The notes under the pieces: generated by a model
Database searches by the model: none
The model's input: only the letters and a program-made list of their open reading frames with translations
Told to the model about the DNA's origin: nothing
Origin: Isoperla grammatica
Lineage: Eukaryota; Arthropoda; Insecta; Plecoptera; Perlodidae
DNA: 64,000 nucleotides
Assembly: GCA_945910005.1 (NCBI GenBank)
Contig: OX246745.1
Location: forward strand, 8,534,765-8,598,764
Direction of reading: 5' to 3'
Made by a program: the position numbers and the translations under genes
Part shown: positions 22,919 through 34,604 of the stretch, in pieces
How positions within the stretch are numbered: the stretch's first letter is position 1
How the letters are laid out: each line of letters starts with the position of its first letter

Positions 22919-24343
22919 AGTCTGAGCTACACTTGGCAACATGGCGGCACAGTGGAGGGGTGTGAGATCCCACATAGTCTGAGCTACGCTTGGCAACATG
23001 GCGGCACAGTGGAGGGGTGTGAGATCCCACATAGTCTGAGCTACGCTTGGCAACATGGCGGCACAGTGGAGGGGTGTGAGATCCCACATAGTCTGAGCTA
23101 CGCTTGGCAACATGGCGGCACAGTGGAGGGGTGTGAGATCCCACATAGTCTGAGCTACGCTTGGCAACATGGCGGCACAGTGGAGGGGTGTGAGATCCCA
23201 CATAGTCTGAGCTACGCTTGGCAACATGGCGGCACTGTGGAGTGGTGTGAGATCCCACATAGTCTGAGCTACGCTTGGCAACATGGCGGCACAGTGGAGG
23301 GGTGTGAGATCCAACATAGTCTGAGCTACGCTTGGCAACATGGCGGCACAGTGGAGGGGTGTGAGATCCCACATGGTCTGAGCTACACTTGGCCACATGG
23401 CGGCACTGTGGAGGGGTGTGAGATCCCACATAGTCTGAGCTACACTTGGCAACATGGCGGCACAGTGGAGGGGTGTGAGATCCCACATAGTCTGAGCTAC
23501 GCTTGGCAACATGGCGGCACAGTGGAGTGGTGTGAGATCCCACATAGTCTGAGCTACGCTTGGCAACATGGCGGCACTGTGGAGGGGTGTGAGATCCCAC
23601 ATAGTCTGAGCTACGCTTGGCAACATGGCGGCACAGTGGAGGGGTGTGAGATCCCACATAGTCTGAGCTACACTTGGCAACATGGCGGCACTGTGGAGGG
23701 GTGTGAGATCCCACATAGTCTGAGCTACACTTGGCAACATGGCAGCACTGTGGAGGGGTGTGAGATCCCACATAGTCTGAGCTACGCTTGGCAACATGGC
23801 AGCACTGTGAAGGGGTGTGAGATCCCACATAGTCTGAGCTACGCTTGGCAACATGGCCGCACTGTGGAGTGGTGTGAGATCCCACATAGTCTGAGCTACA
23901 CTTGGCAACATGGCGGCACAGTGGAGGGGTGTGAGATCCCACATAGTCTGAGCTACGCTTGGCAACATGGCAGCACTGTGAAGGGGTGTGAGATCGCACA
24001 TAGTCTGAGCTACACTTGGCAACATGGCGGCACAGTGGAGGGGTGTGAGATCCCACATAGTCTGAGCTACACTTGGCAACATGGCGGCACAGTGGAGGGG
24101 TGTGAGATCCCACATAGTCTGAGCTACGCTTGGCAACATGGCGGCACAGTGGAGTGGTGTGAGATCCCACATAGTCTGAGCTACGCTTGGCAACATGGCG
24201 GCACTGTGGAGTGGTGTGAGATCCCACATAGTCTGAGCTACGCTTGGCAACATGGCAGCACTGTGGAGGGGTGTGAGATCCCACATAGTCTGAGCTACGC
24301 TTGGCAACATGGCGGCACAGTGGAGGGGTGTGAGATCCCACAT
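22919..24343. repeat. 57-bp minisatellite, exactly 25 copies
   Basis: Unit begins AGTCTGAGCTACGCTTGGCA. The array is 1425 bp = 25 x 57 with no insertion or deletion; copies differ only at a few positions (ACG/ACA-CTT, ACA/ACT-GTGG, GAGGGG/GAGTGG, GCGG/GCAG). Since 57 = 3 x 19, one plus frame (SLSYAWQHGGTVEGCEIPH unit) and two minus frames (GSHTPPLCRHVAKRSSDYV and WDLTPLHCAAMLPSVAQTM units) stay open for almost 500 codons. No start context, flanking exon or targeting signal supports a protein. Confidence 0.95.
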
Positions 24344-26305
24344 TGTGGATTGGCCCAATGTGACAACTTGTGCAGACAGGCCCATATGTAGTAACTTATA
24401 TGTAGAACCATCAAATTCCTTGTGATCGACAACAAATCAGACTCTATTGTGATGTCAATAAATTAAATGAAGGAATTTAAAGTCTCTATAAAAACTGAGT
24501 ATAATAATATTGGTCCTTCAAAGACAAAGCCATTATTTTTTGCACCAAAATGTCTCTTTCCGAAATAAACAAGATTGCCATCTCCCAACTTATAGTAAAT
24601 GGAGCGCTGATGTACGATATTTAACAATAATTTGGACTCGATTGAAAACACTAGCAATTATTTTTAGTGAACGAATGCATTCTCTAATTTAGTAAGTATG
24701 ATTGTTAATGTTGTCAGCAGATAACGTTGTAATCCTTTGTGTTGGTGGCTTGGTGGGTGGGAGAGCTTCACTCCCCGCATCTCTACATACGTGCTTAGAT
24801 GGATGGATGTGGTTTGCCGTGGCGCCGCACCGCTTGGCTTGTTTACAACCATAAGGTTGTACTTTGAGTTTGCGTATGAATTATTCCGAGCCTAGGGCCA
24901 TCAAGCCACGCTCGAATAGGTGTAGTAATTGAGCACATGGGCTACCTACTTCCCAATTGACCATTTAATGCAAACAAAAGCTATGCATGACAATAAGCCG
25001 AAATAGATTACCAATTTGTTACACTAATTTTCTGAAGAAATATATTCTGCGGATGAAATCGAAATTCCCGGGGCATATCTGAGATCACTCCAGCGCTCTT
25101 TCCCTGTATTTACAGTATAACGTGTCGTCTTAAATCATAGTACGGTACGTAGAATGGCAGTGGGAAACACAAATTATTGAAGAAAACTTGTTCTCGACTC
25201 CCACAGCCTTCTGGCTACAGCTCGATAGGTTACCTTATAAATAATACAAAATAAGGAAGGCAAATAATTGTTAGGCTGGTGCGTAGAGGTTATGATTGTG
25301 GATGGGGGAGGGGGGGCGGGGATGGTGCCTTCTTGAATATTTCGGCTTATCAACAGTAACTAATTTTTAACACAACCACATAATTTAGAACCAAACCATG
25401 ACGAAACATCATGAATCCTTAATATAATTTTGCTACTGAATAGTATTTTATAATTCGCATACCCTCCTGTCAACATGCCATGCGTCCCTCGTTTGCCACT
25501 GTCGTGTCTATGAAGCCTCAAAACCCTTTTCTGTTACAACATGCAGTACAATTTATTTGGGCTTGCAAAGATTTCTAATTTTAGTTTTAGAAGCGAAATA
25601 ATTAATGATATTGTTTTTTCGCTCTTTTAATAAAAAGCTAGAGTATACGATAAGACCCTTTCTGCATTAGGCTGCAGGAGCTACAATAAAACCTACCTGC
25701 TCCTAAGCGATATCTCTCCCCACTCTTCCAGTGCAGTGTAGTGTAGTGTAGTGTAGTGAAGCCGGTGTAGTCTCTACCTACCGCATATGAGAGAACAACA
25801 CAAAGCTTTGAGCCTAGCTTGAGATGAAAGTTCGCCTTCACTCCCAAGGGCTGAAGCTGAGTGATGCTGATGTAAGGAAGCCATCTCAAAGTAATCTATT
25901 TTCGTTTCTTTTCACAGAAGGTAAATTACGATTTCGATAACTTAAAAGAAATCACGGTGTGGTTAGGGTCGTGGACAGTAAATGTGAAATTCGTGTACTT
26001 ACTTGTATTAATATAATGACTTGTTTTAGTTGGTAGTAAATGTGGTGTGTTGTGTACTTAATATAAATGACGGAAGTAAGTACTTCACAGTACTTCAGGC
26101 AAAAAGTGTTTTAGCTTCTATAGATTCAATTCCATCACTTCTTGGCTTTTAGTAATAAGTAAACGGTGACTTTGGAGCCGTCCTAGCAACGAAGCATTCA
26201 ATAAATTCAAAGTTGTTCTGAATCGGCCTTGTTGATTGTCGGCATTTGTCCGCAGGTGTTCGCACTGTCCAATCACTGATTCAAACGTTTCATATTTGAA
26301 ATGTA
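24344..26305. other. no gene seen; (GTGTA)n tract
   Basis: A short GTAGT pentanucleotide repeat lies at about 25736-25759 and a poly-G-rich stretch at 25307-25318. No exon or terminal-repeat element is supported. Confidence 0.45.
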
Positions 26306-26462
26306 GATCTTTGGTTGGTTATCGCTAACTCGCCGATGGTGTTCGGAGCCTACAGGGTTGGTTTAGTCGCTTTAAATTAAAGTCCCCCACTGAAAATCAG
26401 TCTTGTTACTGAGTGGGTAGACTCTATAAATACGAATTTATTTATTTATTTTTATTTTATTT
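26306..26462 (+). mobile_element. dispersed repeat, probable SINE (pair of 33700-33858)
   Basis: Shares GGTTATCGCT, GATGGTGTTCG, AGCCTACAGGGTTGGTTTAG and AAAGTCCCCCACTG with the inverted copy at 33700-33858, ending in an AT-rich TTTAT-type tail. GGTGTTCGAAGCC in the other copy resembles a decayed B box. Confidence 0.6.
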
Positions 26463-29309
26463 ACTCAAAGTTGTGAGATAACATAATTTGGCCACTCTTC
26501 ACAAAACTCCATCCCATTGAAATGTATAGCTACTTTAAACATTAGTAGTTCACTTTAGGTAAACCAACATACCTCGAAATTATAATATTTCGTATTGATG
26601 GCTTGGTTTGCGTCAATGCGATTGAGACAACATTGCTGAGGTAGGGTTGTAAGAGGTCTTATCATTAAAAATGTATTTATTAGGAACAGGTTAGGCCCAT
26701 ACACACTATTCAAAAAAGATAGTCTATGCAAACTAATCCTGATGCTGTATTTTCTGCAAATATATTGATATTGTACTAAACAACTTGTAATAAACTTATT
26801 GCATATACAGATTTGTGTAAATAATTCAATATTCTTAAGTAAAATGATATAGTGTCAATTACTCATCCATAGTCATTGTGAAAATTCGGCACCCATGTTT
26901 CCTGTTATTGAAATGTTGGAATTTAAGCCTCAGATATACAGCATTTTCTTTCACCAACGTGAATTACTGCTAACTATTTATCTCAATTGGTAATCAATTA
27001 AACATCACTGCAATATCTAGTGACATTACATTGTCAGGAAGCAATCAAAATATCATCAATTACCTACTTACCGACACCTAAAAACACAAATGAATCACAT
27101 ATTGGTGTGACACGTGTTTATAGGCAGCAGTGTTAAATTGACGCATCGATCATTACCCATCAATACATTTGAAGAGCAGTGTTTTTAAGATAGCCTCCCA
27201 ATTAGCTCCCAACTGATCTTCAGTCATGTGAAACTGTGAACTGTTCATTCATCTGCGATGATTTCTTTGAAAGTATTTAGATATAATTAAAATTGAGCAC
27301 TGAAGAGAGTATCTAGAATCGTTTCTAAGTTGAAGGAATAAGACAATTCTTCGCATGGTGTCATTCTTGTCATTCGTTTTGCCCGTCGCGTTCTCACTTC
27401 TCAGTGTAACAGCGGTACGCGACACCTCTTTAACAATATTGCACCCTTTCAGTGCTTTCAGTATTCGAAATGAAATAATAAGCTAAGTGGAATAATCCCG
27501 GATCCCAGCTGTCGCAACTCGTGCAGACGTCTCGTCATGTTTCAATCTTCAACACAAGAACGCGTAAACATTTGAACCGCACGGAAAGACGTTCTATATA
27601 ATATTACCTCTTTCTCTTTCTACCACGCACGCGAAGCCATCTTTATCGTTGTCGTCTTTCTCCGGCAAATATGCAGAGTTACTCGTTCGGGCATGGATTT
27701 GCTGGCAAACTGACGTCTTTGGCTTACGGTTCAGTTAGTAAGCAACGTCTAAGATTCAGAGAGAAGCCGTTTCAAAGCAGACTCAAATCAACGGCGTACT
27801 TATTTGTGATCACTCACTGGTCCATGGTATGAATCCCACCGTCGACTGGACAAGATAATAAGAGCAACTCGATATGTCCTTGCTTTTCTGTATAACATTC
27901 TCCGGCTTCCCTTTTTAACAAGGGGAATCCAGTGCAGACTTCTGCGGATGAATTGGATTTTATTACCTATACATAATCGCATCGTCTACTCAATCAAAGC
28001 ACACAGAATTTAACCCTTATTTATTTGATAGAGTGAATTCTAGCAAATAAAAATCAACCATCAAAGACACACATTTTTCGTACAGAAACCCGATGATACT
28101 GATCATCACAATAGGACCTATAATAAATAATGAATGCACTCAGAAGGGCTGGCATAAGATTTTGGTTACACAAAATAGAGCGAGATTCCAATAGATATAA
28201 TGCTTGTGTCATAGATAATTGTGATTGTATTAATAAACGGGATTTCGAAATTCATATTTAATCGCAATAAAGTAATTCCATCAACTGAGTATATCAGTGA
28301 AGTATTGTAGTGATTTGAGTGAACTTTGTGACCGCGTTCTTTCTGTAGCCTAAGTTCTTTGCAATTAGGTCTACATAAGTAATTTTGTTTTCAAACGTGT
28401 TTGTGTATGATTGTACCGTGTGATGTGAGTTCTAACAATAGAGTCTAGTAAGGTAAAATTCAAATACGAATGCGTAAACATGAAAGTGGTGCCATGAAAA
28501 GGAAGACAATATAAGAAATTGGTAAATGAATCAAACATTTTACATTTTCATGGGCCAAAATATTTTCCAGGGGGGCGGAGGCAAGACAAAACAACACTAT
28601 TGACTCCGGTGTAAGGGGGGGTCCGCAGCGTAAATCTCCCAGCTAACTCCGGAGGGAAGTTTGGGGATTTCTAGCACTTTTTCCTGATTTTTTCTTTGTT
28701 CAAATAGCTTTTAAATGAAATAAATGGAAACATATATTTTGCTATAGCCTGTTAATTAAAAAAATCTGAAATCCGGGAGTAGAAGGGGCAAAGGCACTCC
28801 TTGAGCAAGTTGATATTCAATTTATAATCTCTGTCGTTTATTGTACTTTAAAAATGCGGCATCAGAAACATAAGCTTAATTTTTTACTTACTCTTGAGTG
28901 CGGTGGCTGAATTACAAAAACATGGACATTAATATAATTTCTACATTTAGAATGGCTGTAGACTAGAGGCGTGCTATGCTTTATTGTCGTAACTAGCCAG
29001 CAATTTTTTCCGTGCAATCTCTTGGCGTTGTGCATTTTTAACTGCCATTATGCTACAAACAAAAATATGTTTACAATATTATGCACGTAGCACGACGTAG
29101 TTAATAATTTGTAATACTGAAGGGGGGGGGTACTCTACGGTGGTAGTTTCAGAGAAGTCCCGATAGATGGCAAGAGAGAGCACACAGAGAGATATGGTTG
29201 AGGTCACTACTACTTTACCGACGCAATGGAGCTGCACTCTACCGCTACAAATGGAACTAGATATACTAGATTTTCTCGAGTTCAGTCACAGTGTTTTATT
29301 TTGTCATGG
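26463..29309. other. no gene seen
   Basis: AT-rich DNA with only short random open frames. Poly-G/C rich spots occur near 28570 and 29126. Confidence 0.45.
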
Positions 29310-29695
29310 ATAAGTTTGTAATATTAATATTGTATAACATTGCCTTCCACTAAAAACACATTTTTCTATAATTTAGACCCATAAGCCACAATTTCATTAG
29401 TGGGATATTATTTGTTATATGTTATTGTATATGTTGGTTGTTCTTCATAAAAATATCATTACAAAAATAATAATAATTATTATTATTGTTATTATTAACA
29501 TTAGTTTAATTATAGTTTATAATCTTAATTTTTTAACGTTGCCTTCCGCTAAAAACACATTTTTTCTATAACATATACCCACTGATAAGCTTCAATTGCA
29601 TTCGTAGGACATTATTTGTTATTTGTTATTTTAGTTTGGTTGTTCTTCATTAAAATAACATTACAAAAATAATAATTATTATTATTATTGTTATT
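29310..29695. repeat. tandem duplication, ~195-bp period
   Basis: About 29310-29500 and 29510-29695 share TTGCCTTCC-CTAAAAACACA, TATTATTTGTTAT and TTGGTTGTTCTTCAT, each ending in a (TAT)n microsatellite. Diverged, so not recent. Confidence 0.65.
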
Positions 29696-30126
29696 ACATT
29701 ATTTTAAATATTACCACTCAAACACACACTCGCGGGTTCGTGCCACAACCCCCACATAACTCCTCTCCATGTGTTCTTCGTCGGTAACATCAATCTCTTC
29801 CCATGGAATTAACAACTCGTACAGGAGATTCATTCCACACACGATCAAAATCGACAGTGATTTTGTAATTAGATCTGGCGTTGCAGTCAGGTTGTCCGGT
29901 CGGACGACGAAGAATATCGATCCATCGACATGTTGACGTCGAGGTTAGATTTACGAGCTTTGAAATCCCCAAGTGGAGAGATTATAGGCGCGACGTTAAG
30001 TTCAACACAATCATTCACACTGTTTCTGAAAGTTTACAATAACTTAAAAAAACAACCGTAATAGGTTAGCTACATTTTAAAACTAATGAATAATTTGAAT
30101 GATCGTTTTGGGAATTTAGGTATAGA

Positions 30127-30411
30127 TCATTGTTGAGTGAGTAATATAAGGTAGAGGCGCAACGCAATCGGTAGTTTGACTACCTGCCCAACATACTTTA
30201 GTCGGGTAGTAGAAGTTCGCCAAGCGACGCAATGACGGAGTTTTCGGCTGTCTTCGTATATCTTCGGTGAAGTAGCCGACCAATCAGGCTCCGTCATCGC
30301 GTCGCTTGGCGAACTTCTACTATCCGACTAAGGTATTTTGGGCAGTAAAAGGCGGTAGACAAACTACCGATGGCGTTGGACCTCTACCCTATATTACTCA
30401 CTCAACGATTA
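30127..30411. mobile_element. foldback MITE, ~285 bp
   Basis: Near full-length palindrome. The left arm GTTGAGTGAGTAATATAAGG, GGTAGTTTGACTACC and AGAAGTTCGCCAAGCGACGC is mirrored on the right with few mismatches around a ~70-bp centre at about 30235-30295. No coding capacity. Confidence 0.8.
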
Positions 30412-30610
30412 TACTACCACGATACGATCTTACACTTTTTTCTTCTTTGTGTACCTTTATGATCAGCTAAGATACGAATACGCGTTCTCTTTGATAATCT
30501 TACGGTTTACGTGTGACGTATGGCAACAACGTTAATCGAAACGCCGAGGGTGATATATATGATAATAATCATTTTTCGTGAGAAACCTGCACACAGGTAT
30601 ATTTTTATTT

Positions 30611-30745
30611 TGAGAAGGAATGTCCAAGGGATGTTCGTATGACTTAATCTCAGCATTCGCTTCGTGTCTAAAGAAAACCTCATAAAATATTTCTGTCGGA
30701 ATTGCTGGTGGACGGAATCGAGCCAGAGACCCCCCTAATTAGTTT
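30611..30745 (-). mobile_element. diverged SINE-like repeat
   Basis: Aligns with 9958-10120 in the same orientation (GGAATGTCC, CAGCATTCGC, GGACGGAATCGAGCC). The B box is degenerate (plus-strand GAATCGAGCC), so an old copy. Confidence 0.55.
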
Positions 30746-30794
30746 TGCGTCTTTCTATCCGTGGTGTGATTTATATCTGAAAACGCTCACATGT

Positions 30795-30870
30795 TACCAA
30801 TGAATGCACAAGCGCGGATTCGAACAAGGAACTATTGTTTACCAGATAAACGATCAGACTACTTCAGTCA
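30795..30870 (-). mobile_element. tRNA-like SINE fragment
   Basis: The minus strand has TAGTCTGATCG (A-box-like) and TTGTTCGAATCC (B-box-like) at tRNA spacing. No complete cloverleaf is apparent, so more likely SINE-derived than a tRNA gene. Confidence 0.35.
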
Positions 30871-31606
30871 CAAAAAAGCGAGTGTTAGTAAATTAATTTA
30901 TCACTTGGTTTATGTTTATCATGGCGAATCACTGGACTGGAATATGATTATTTAAGATTTTCGAAAACAGATACGATTCCAAAAATGTACACACAAAACA
31001 CATCGACTGTCGCTACTCTAAAGAAACGACCACAGATAACGGATTGGCACAACTTTAAATCGTGTGCAATCATACTGTCCCGTGATAACATTGTAAGACG
31101 TGCTTGCAGCAACTAGTGTTTAGACAAAACGAGTCAACGAAATATAAAAAATGTGTCTTAAATGATTTGTGCTGAGTTCAGGAGAGGATAATATATCACA
31201 AGGTGGATGCAAGGAAATTTGATCAGGCTAGAGCAGTGTCTTGAGACAATGTATATTCCCCTGCTAAGGTACACTAGAAAGGATCTTTCAACAAATATTA
31301 CAGAACTTTTATCAAACCTTTATTTTCTAAGTACATGCACAAATTGTAACGAAATAATTATTTAATAATTGCGACACTTCTAGTTTTCCCCGAATCTTGT
31401 GTTCATCTCTGTTAGTTTTCACAATCATTCTCTCACTTCCCAGATTAATCCGCATGTTCCTATTTTACAACAGTCTTCTTCTAACTATATCACATAATAT
31501 ATTACATAAGGTATAAGTTATCTCGACAAGAATGTCCTTGAAATTTCTTGTTCATACAGGACAAACTTTCACTTAAAAACGTGTAGGCTTTATTGCCAAA
31601 TAATAC
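30871..31606. other. no gene seen; downstream flank of the SIAH-like gene
   Basis: AT-rich; nothing recognised before the poly(A) signals of the SIAH-like gene. Confidence 0.4.
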
Positions 31607-31612
31607 TTTATT
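31607..31612 (-). terminator. candidate poly(A) signal of the SIAH-like gene
   Basis: Minus-strand AATAAA about 285 bases after the stop codon; a second one lies at 31589-31594. Between the stop and here no other open frame intervenes. Confidence 0.4.
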
Positions 31613-31895
31613 TAATAGGTTACATATTTACATTCCATTACACATTTATTTATATACTATACATAGCTAAGATTAACAATACTATCCTTGGGTTGTTAGT
31701 ATTAAATTTGAATTTCCAATTTCCAATTCCTACCTTCTTTGAAAACATCCATTTAAACCACTAGGTAAGATTAGGGTACGACTCCAAATTTGAAAGAAAA
31801 TACCTGCGAATTGACACAAAGTCATAGTAACAGTGTAACACACGGATTTGTACACCTTGAACAGTTTATACACATAAAACAAATAGTAACGTCAG

Positions 31896-32405
31896 TTAGT
31901 TCTTAATTATTCTGACCGAGCACGAAAGTATTTTATCATTTCTTTCAATATAAAAATGATCTACCATACTTAGACTCAAAGAGAACCCATCGGCAGCTTC
32001 TACATCATAGCTAGCTACTTGTTGGAATATCAAATGATACTCTCCATTAGGCGATCGGAACTCAAACTGATACTCAAATGTGGCCTCATCGTTCTTTGGG
32101 CCGAGGCAAGCGACATGCCCGTACAGATTGGATTCAGACTCATCATATGTGAAACATGATCGGAACAGTTTCCCGTGAGCCTCTATGATTGTCACGTGCT
32201 CTTCTGGCATGATCGGTAGGTTGAAACAGAGAGTAGAGTACTCCTCGGTGGAGCTACATCCATCGTGCATCTCCTTCACGTGGAGCATCAGAGTAGAGAG
32301 AGGACCGCGCCAGTTACAGTCTCCAATGTTGCAAACGCCGAAGAAGCCGCATTTCTTGTGATGGGCGATGATATCGTTGAGCAGCATCTTCTCCTTACAC
32401 CCATC
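31896..32405 (-). CDS. SIAH/sina-like E3 ubiquitin ligase, exon 3 (C-terminal)
   Basis: 169 codons plus stop, residues 83-251 of a 251-aa predicted protein. It starts at an acceptor (CTGTTAAG/GAT, phase 0) and completes the SIAH-type zinc finger: DGCKEKM, HHKKC, CNIGDCNW, then H-x3-MH. A C-terminal sina/TRAF-like beta-sandwich for substrate binding follows, ending SCSVRIIKN. The protein would add ubiquitin to target proteins together with an E2 enzyme. Human SIAH proteins are around 280-325 aa, so this is a short, diverged member, like the sina-like paralogues expanded in some insects. Exon 2 and exon 1 lie upstream at 33454-33534 and 33966-34130; all three junctions are phase 0 and the joined frame is open. 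Confidence 0.85.
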   Translation of the reverse strand, partial: DGCKEKMLLNDIIAHHKKCGFFGVCNIGDCNWRGPLSTLMLHVKEMHDGCSSTEEYSTLCFNLPIMPEEHVTIIEAHGKLFRSCFTYDESESNLYGHVACLGPKNDEATFEYQFEFRSPNGEYHLIFQQVASYDVEAADGFSLSLSMVDHFYIERNDKILSCSVRIIKN

Positions 32406-33453
32406 CTTAACAGAACGAAACAATCAACTCAATGCTGGCATTATAGGGGAACGGTGAGAATGCCCCCATTATGGCGGCCTCTTAGTTTGAATTCCTCCAC
32501 TATAAAAACAAATCCCCATAAATAGACGTCACATTGGTGTTGGAGATACATTGAAGTATGTAACATTTGGTGCAGGTCAGTCTCATTGTGTCCCTAAATC
32601 CGTAATGTGTCTATGAACAGACGTTTAGTAGGAGTCGGCACCCGTTAAAATGTATCTGCCCCCCCAACGCAAATCCTATAGCATTGTCACTGGGTAGGTA
32701 AAGTAAGAACACGTATTTACTCTTTCTGCACTTATTTTGTGTGTTCTATATAGTTACTTATCGTAACTTCTCATTAACGTGTGTTAATAGTAGAGTGAGT
32801 GCAGGAGAGTGGTTAGAGTGAAGACATGTCTTGTCCTACCCTTGTCTTACTTATGCTGGCGATAGTGTTCCTAATTACAATACAATAAGAGTGTGGGTGC
32901 GTGTGCGTGGATTTAAGATTTTCAAAATTGTATAGAAAAGCATTTTCGTATGCAATTGAGTTTGTTATTCTCAATGAAATTGCAAGTGAAATTTTTTTGA
33001 CAAAGTAGTATAGGGTGTTGTTGCCTTTAACATTTAATTTTGTAGTGTTCTATAGTGTAAGGTGGGTCTCAGAATAAAAAGAACGATAAATTAAAGTTTT
33101 TTTTTTTTTACCTGTATCTTGAGAAAGCTACGATATTTAAAAAGTATTAAATGCGCTCATTGTGGTTTCGTAATTTATCCCAAATAATTTATGTTTGAAG
33201 TAGATGTATAAAAACTAGGGAATTAAAAATTAGGTTGGTATTATTGAGTTCGGCTTTTTCGTGAGCATGAGAATACATGTTGGGGCAACTTTAGAGTAAA
33301 TACATGTTCTCACTCACCTACCCTTGACTTACTTATGTCGCACACTGTACATACGACATACGAACAATGAAATAGTATCGATTCAAGTAACAATATGACA
33401 AGTTCGTTGTAATTCTATTTAGAGAAACTTAGGTTATCAAACTTGTTAATTAC
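32406..33453 (-). other. intron 2 of the SIAH-like gene
   Basis: 1048 bp, bounded by GTAATT at the exon 2 side and CTGTTAAG at the exon 3 side. AT-rich, with a T run near 33099-33110. No gene or clear element inside. Confidence 0.6.
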
Positions 33454-33534
33454 CTTAGTAAATTTGCAGGAAAATAAAACCTCGGACACAAACTGGTCAG
33501 CAATGAGATTTCGGGCAGGAGTTGCAAAGTCAAC
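33454..33534 (-). CDS. SIAH-like E3 ligase, exon 2 (27 codons)
   Basis: Too short for standard open-frame lists. Reads VDFATPARNLIADQFVSEVL then FSCKFTK between an acceptor (GTTTAAG/GTT) and a donor (AAG/GTAATT). It matches the linker after the RING of SIAH proteins (P--RNL---.-----PCK), and its cysteine supplies the first ligand of the SIAH zinc finger continued in exon 3. It is phase 0 on both sides, and joining restores the expected RING-linker-zinc-finger order without a stop. Confidence 0.8.
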
Positions 33535-33699
33535 CTTAAACACACAACACAGAAAATAGGTCACAAGAACAACAACTTTACCTGTTGCTTGGGGAAAGAA
33601 TAATAACTATTTGCTAAGGTCATAAGCAAGGTCATCAAGTTGTTCAAGTTCCGCAAGTTGTTCAATGGAACTGCTATAAGAGTTTTGGTTCCGTTATGT

Positions 33700-33858
33700 A
33701 TTCTTATAAATAAAAAAATAAATAAATTCACATTTAGAGTCTACCCACTCAGTAACTAAACTGATTTGCAGTGGGGGACTTTAATTAATTGTGACTAAAC
33801 CAACCCTGTAGGCTTCGAACACCATCGACGAATGAGCGATAACCAATCAAATCTAATC
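33700..33858 (-). mobile_element. dispersed repeat, probable SINE (inverse of 26306-26462)
   Basis: Lies in intron 1 of the SIAH-like gene. Inverted homologue of 26306-26462, running up to an (ATCTC)n tract on its right and an AT-rich tail on its left. Confidence 0.6.
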
Positions 33859-33860
33859 TT

Positions 33861-33894
33861 ATCTCATCTCATCTCATCTCATCTCATCTCATCT
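33861..33894. repeat. (ATCTC)n microsatellite
   Basis: About seven perfect ATCTC pentamers at the edge of the dispersed repeat, inside intron 1 of the SIAH-like gene. Confidence 0.9.
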
Positions 33895-33965
33895 TCTGTT
33901 TTTATAAGTATTTCTGGTAAAGGTTAGAAGCTCTTTCTTGACTTGGCCCTAATACGTGTACATAC

Positions 33966-34130
33966 CTTACAAACCGGGCACGCACTTAGGTTCTTCTCCA
34001 AACACTGCTTACAGATGCAGTGGCCGTTCAGACATTGCGATATTGGTGGCTGAACGTACTCGAAGCAGATTGGACATTCCAAAGCGCTTAGTAAGGAACC
34101 CACAACATCTTCCGTGTGAGTATTAGCCAT
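33966..34130 (-). CDS. SIAH-like E3 ligase, exon 1 with RING finger
   Basis: 55 codons from ATG (34128-34130) to a strong donor (AAG/GTATGT). A C3HC4 RING finger fills residues 19-54: CPIC, C32 (SQCL), GHC, C40 (CIC), C43 (KQC), CPVC. It recruits the ubiquitin-loaded E2. I chose the ATG giving MANTHTEDVV because the codons just upstream are TTG/GTG. An acceptor (T-run then CAG, exon edge 34156) lies 26 bases before the ATG, suggesting a further 5' untranslated exon. The protein continues in exons 2 and 3 (33454-33534, 31896-32405). Confidence 0.85.
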
Positions 34131-34604
34131 CACCAACAATAGGCTTGCGTAAACTCCTGAAAAAAAAAATCATAACCAACGTTATCTTATGTGGGGGGAG
34201 AGGATGTAAAAACATACCAGCCATTATAACATCAACTGTTCTAACAAGGAAATGGGTATCTAGTTGCTATTATTAAAACCGTAGGATTTGTAATGACTTG
34301 TGTATTGTTATAATTCGTTTTAAATGGTACTTAATTCAATTCTTAGTTAGAGGGCGTGCCGCTGAAGACAGATTCCTATTCCGTTGGGTCTCTACACGCT
34401 ACAAGCTATGCTACAAGTAAACAAAAATTGGGCAATTTTGGGGCAAGATAGATTTTGGATTTAACATCATGTTTATTGAAAATTTTGTTTACTGACAAAC
34501 TTCAATCATGCGTGGTTTACATTCTTATAGAAGAGTAGCGATTCCGATTATCATCATCACACATTATTACACCTCCAGTCTCCTATATTTTCCGTACATG
34601 TTGG

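Noticed and set aside
22919..24343. CRISPR-like regular array
   Set aside because: There are no unique spacers between repeats, and the window is eukaryotic.
22898..24385. Minus-strand 495-codon frame with repeated TPLHCAA, resembling ankyrin repeats
   Set aside because: The period is 19 residues, not about 33, and the rest of the ankyrin consensus is absent. The frame is a by-product of a 57-bp minisatellite that keeps several frames open at once.
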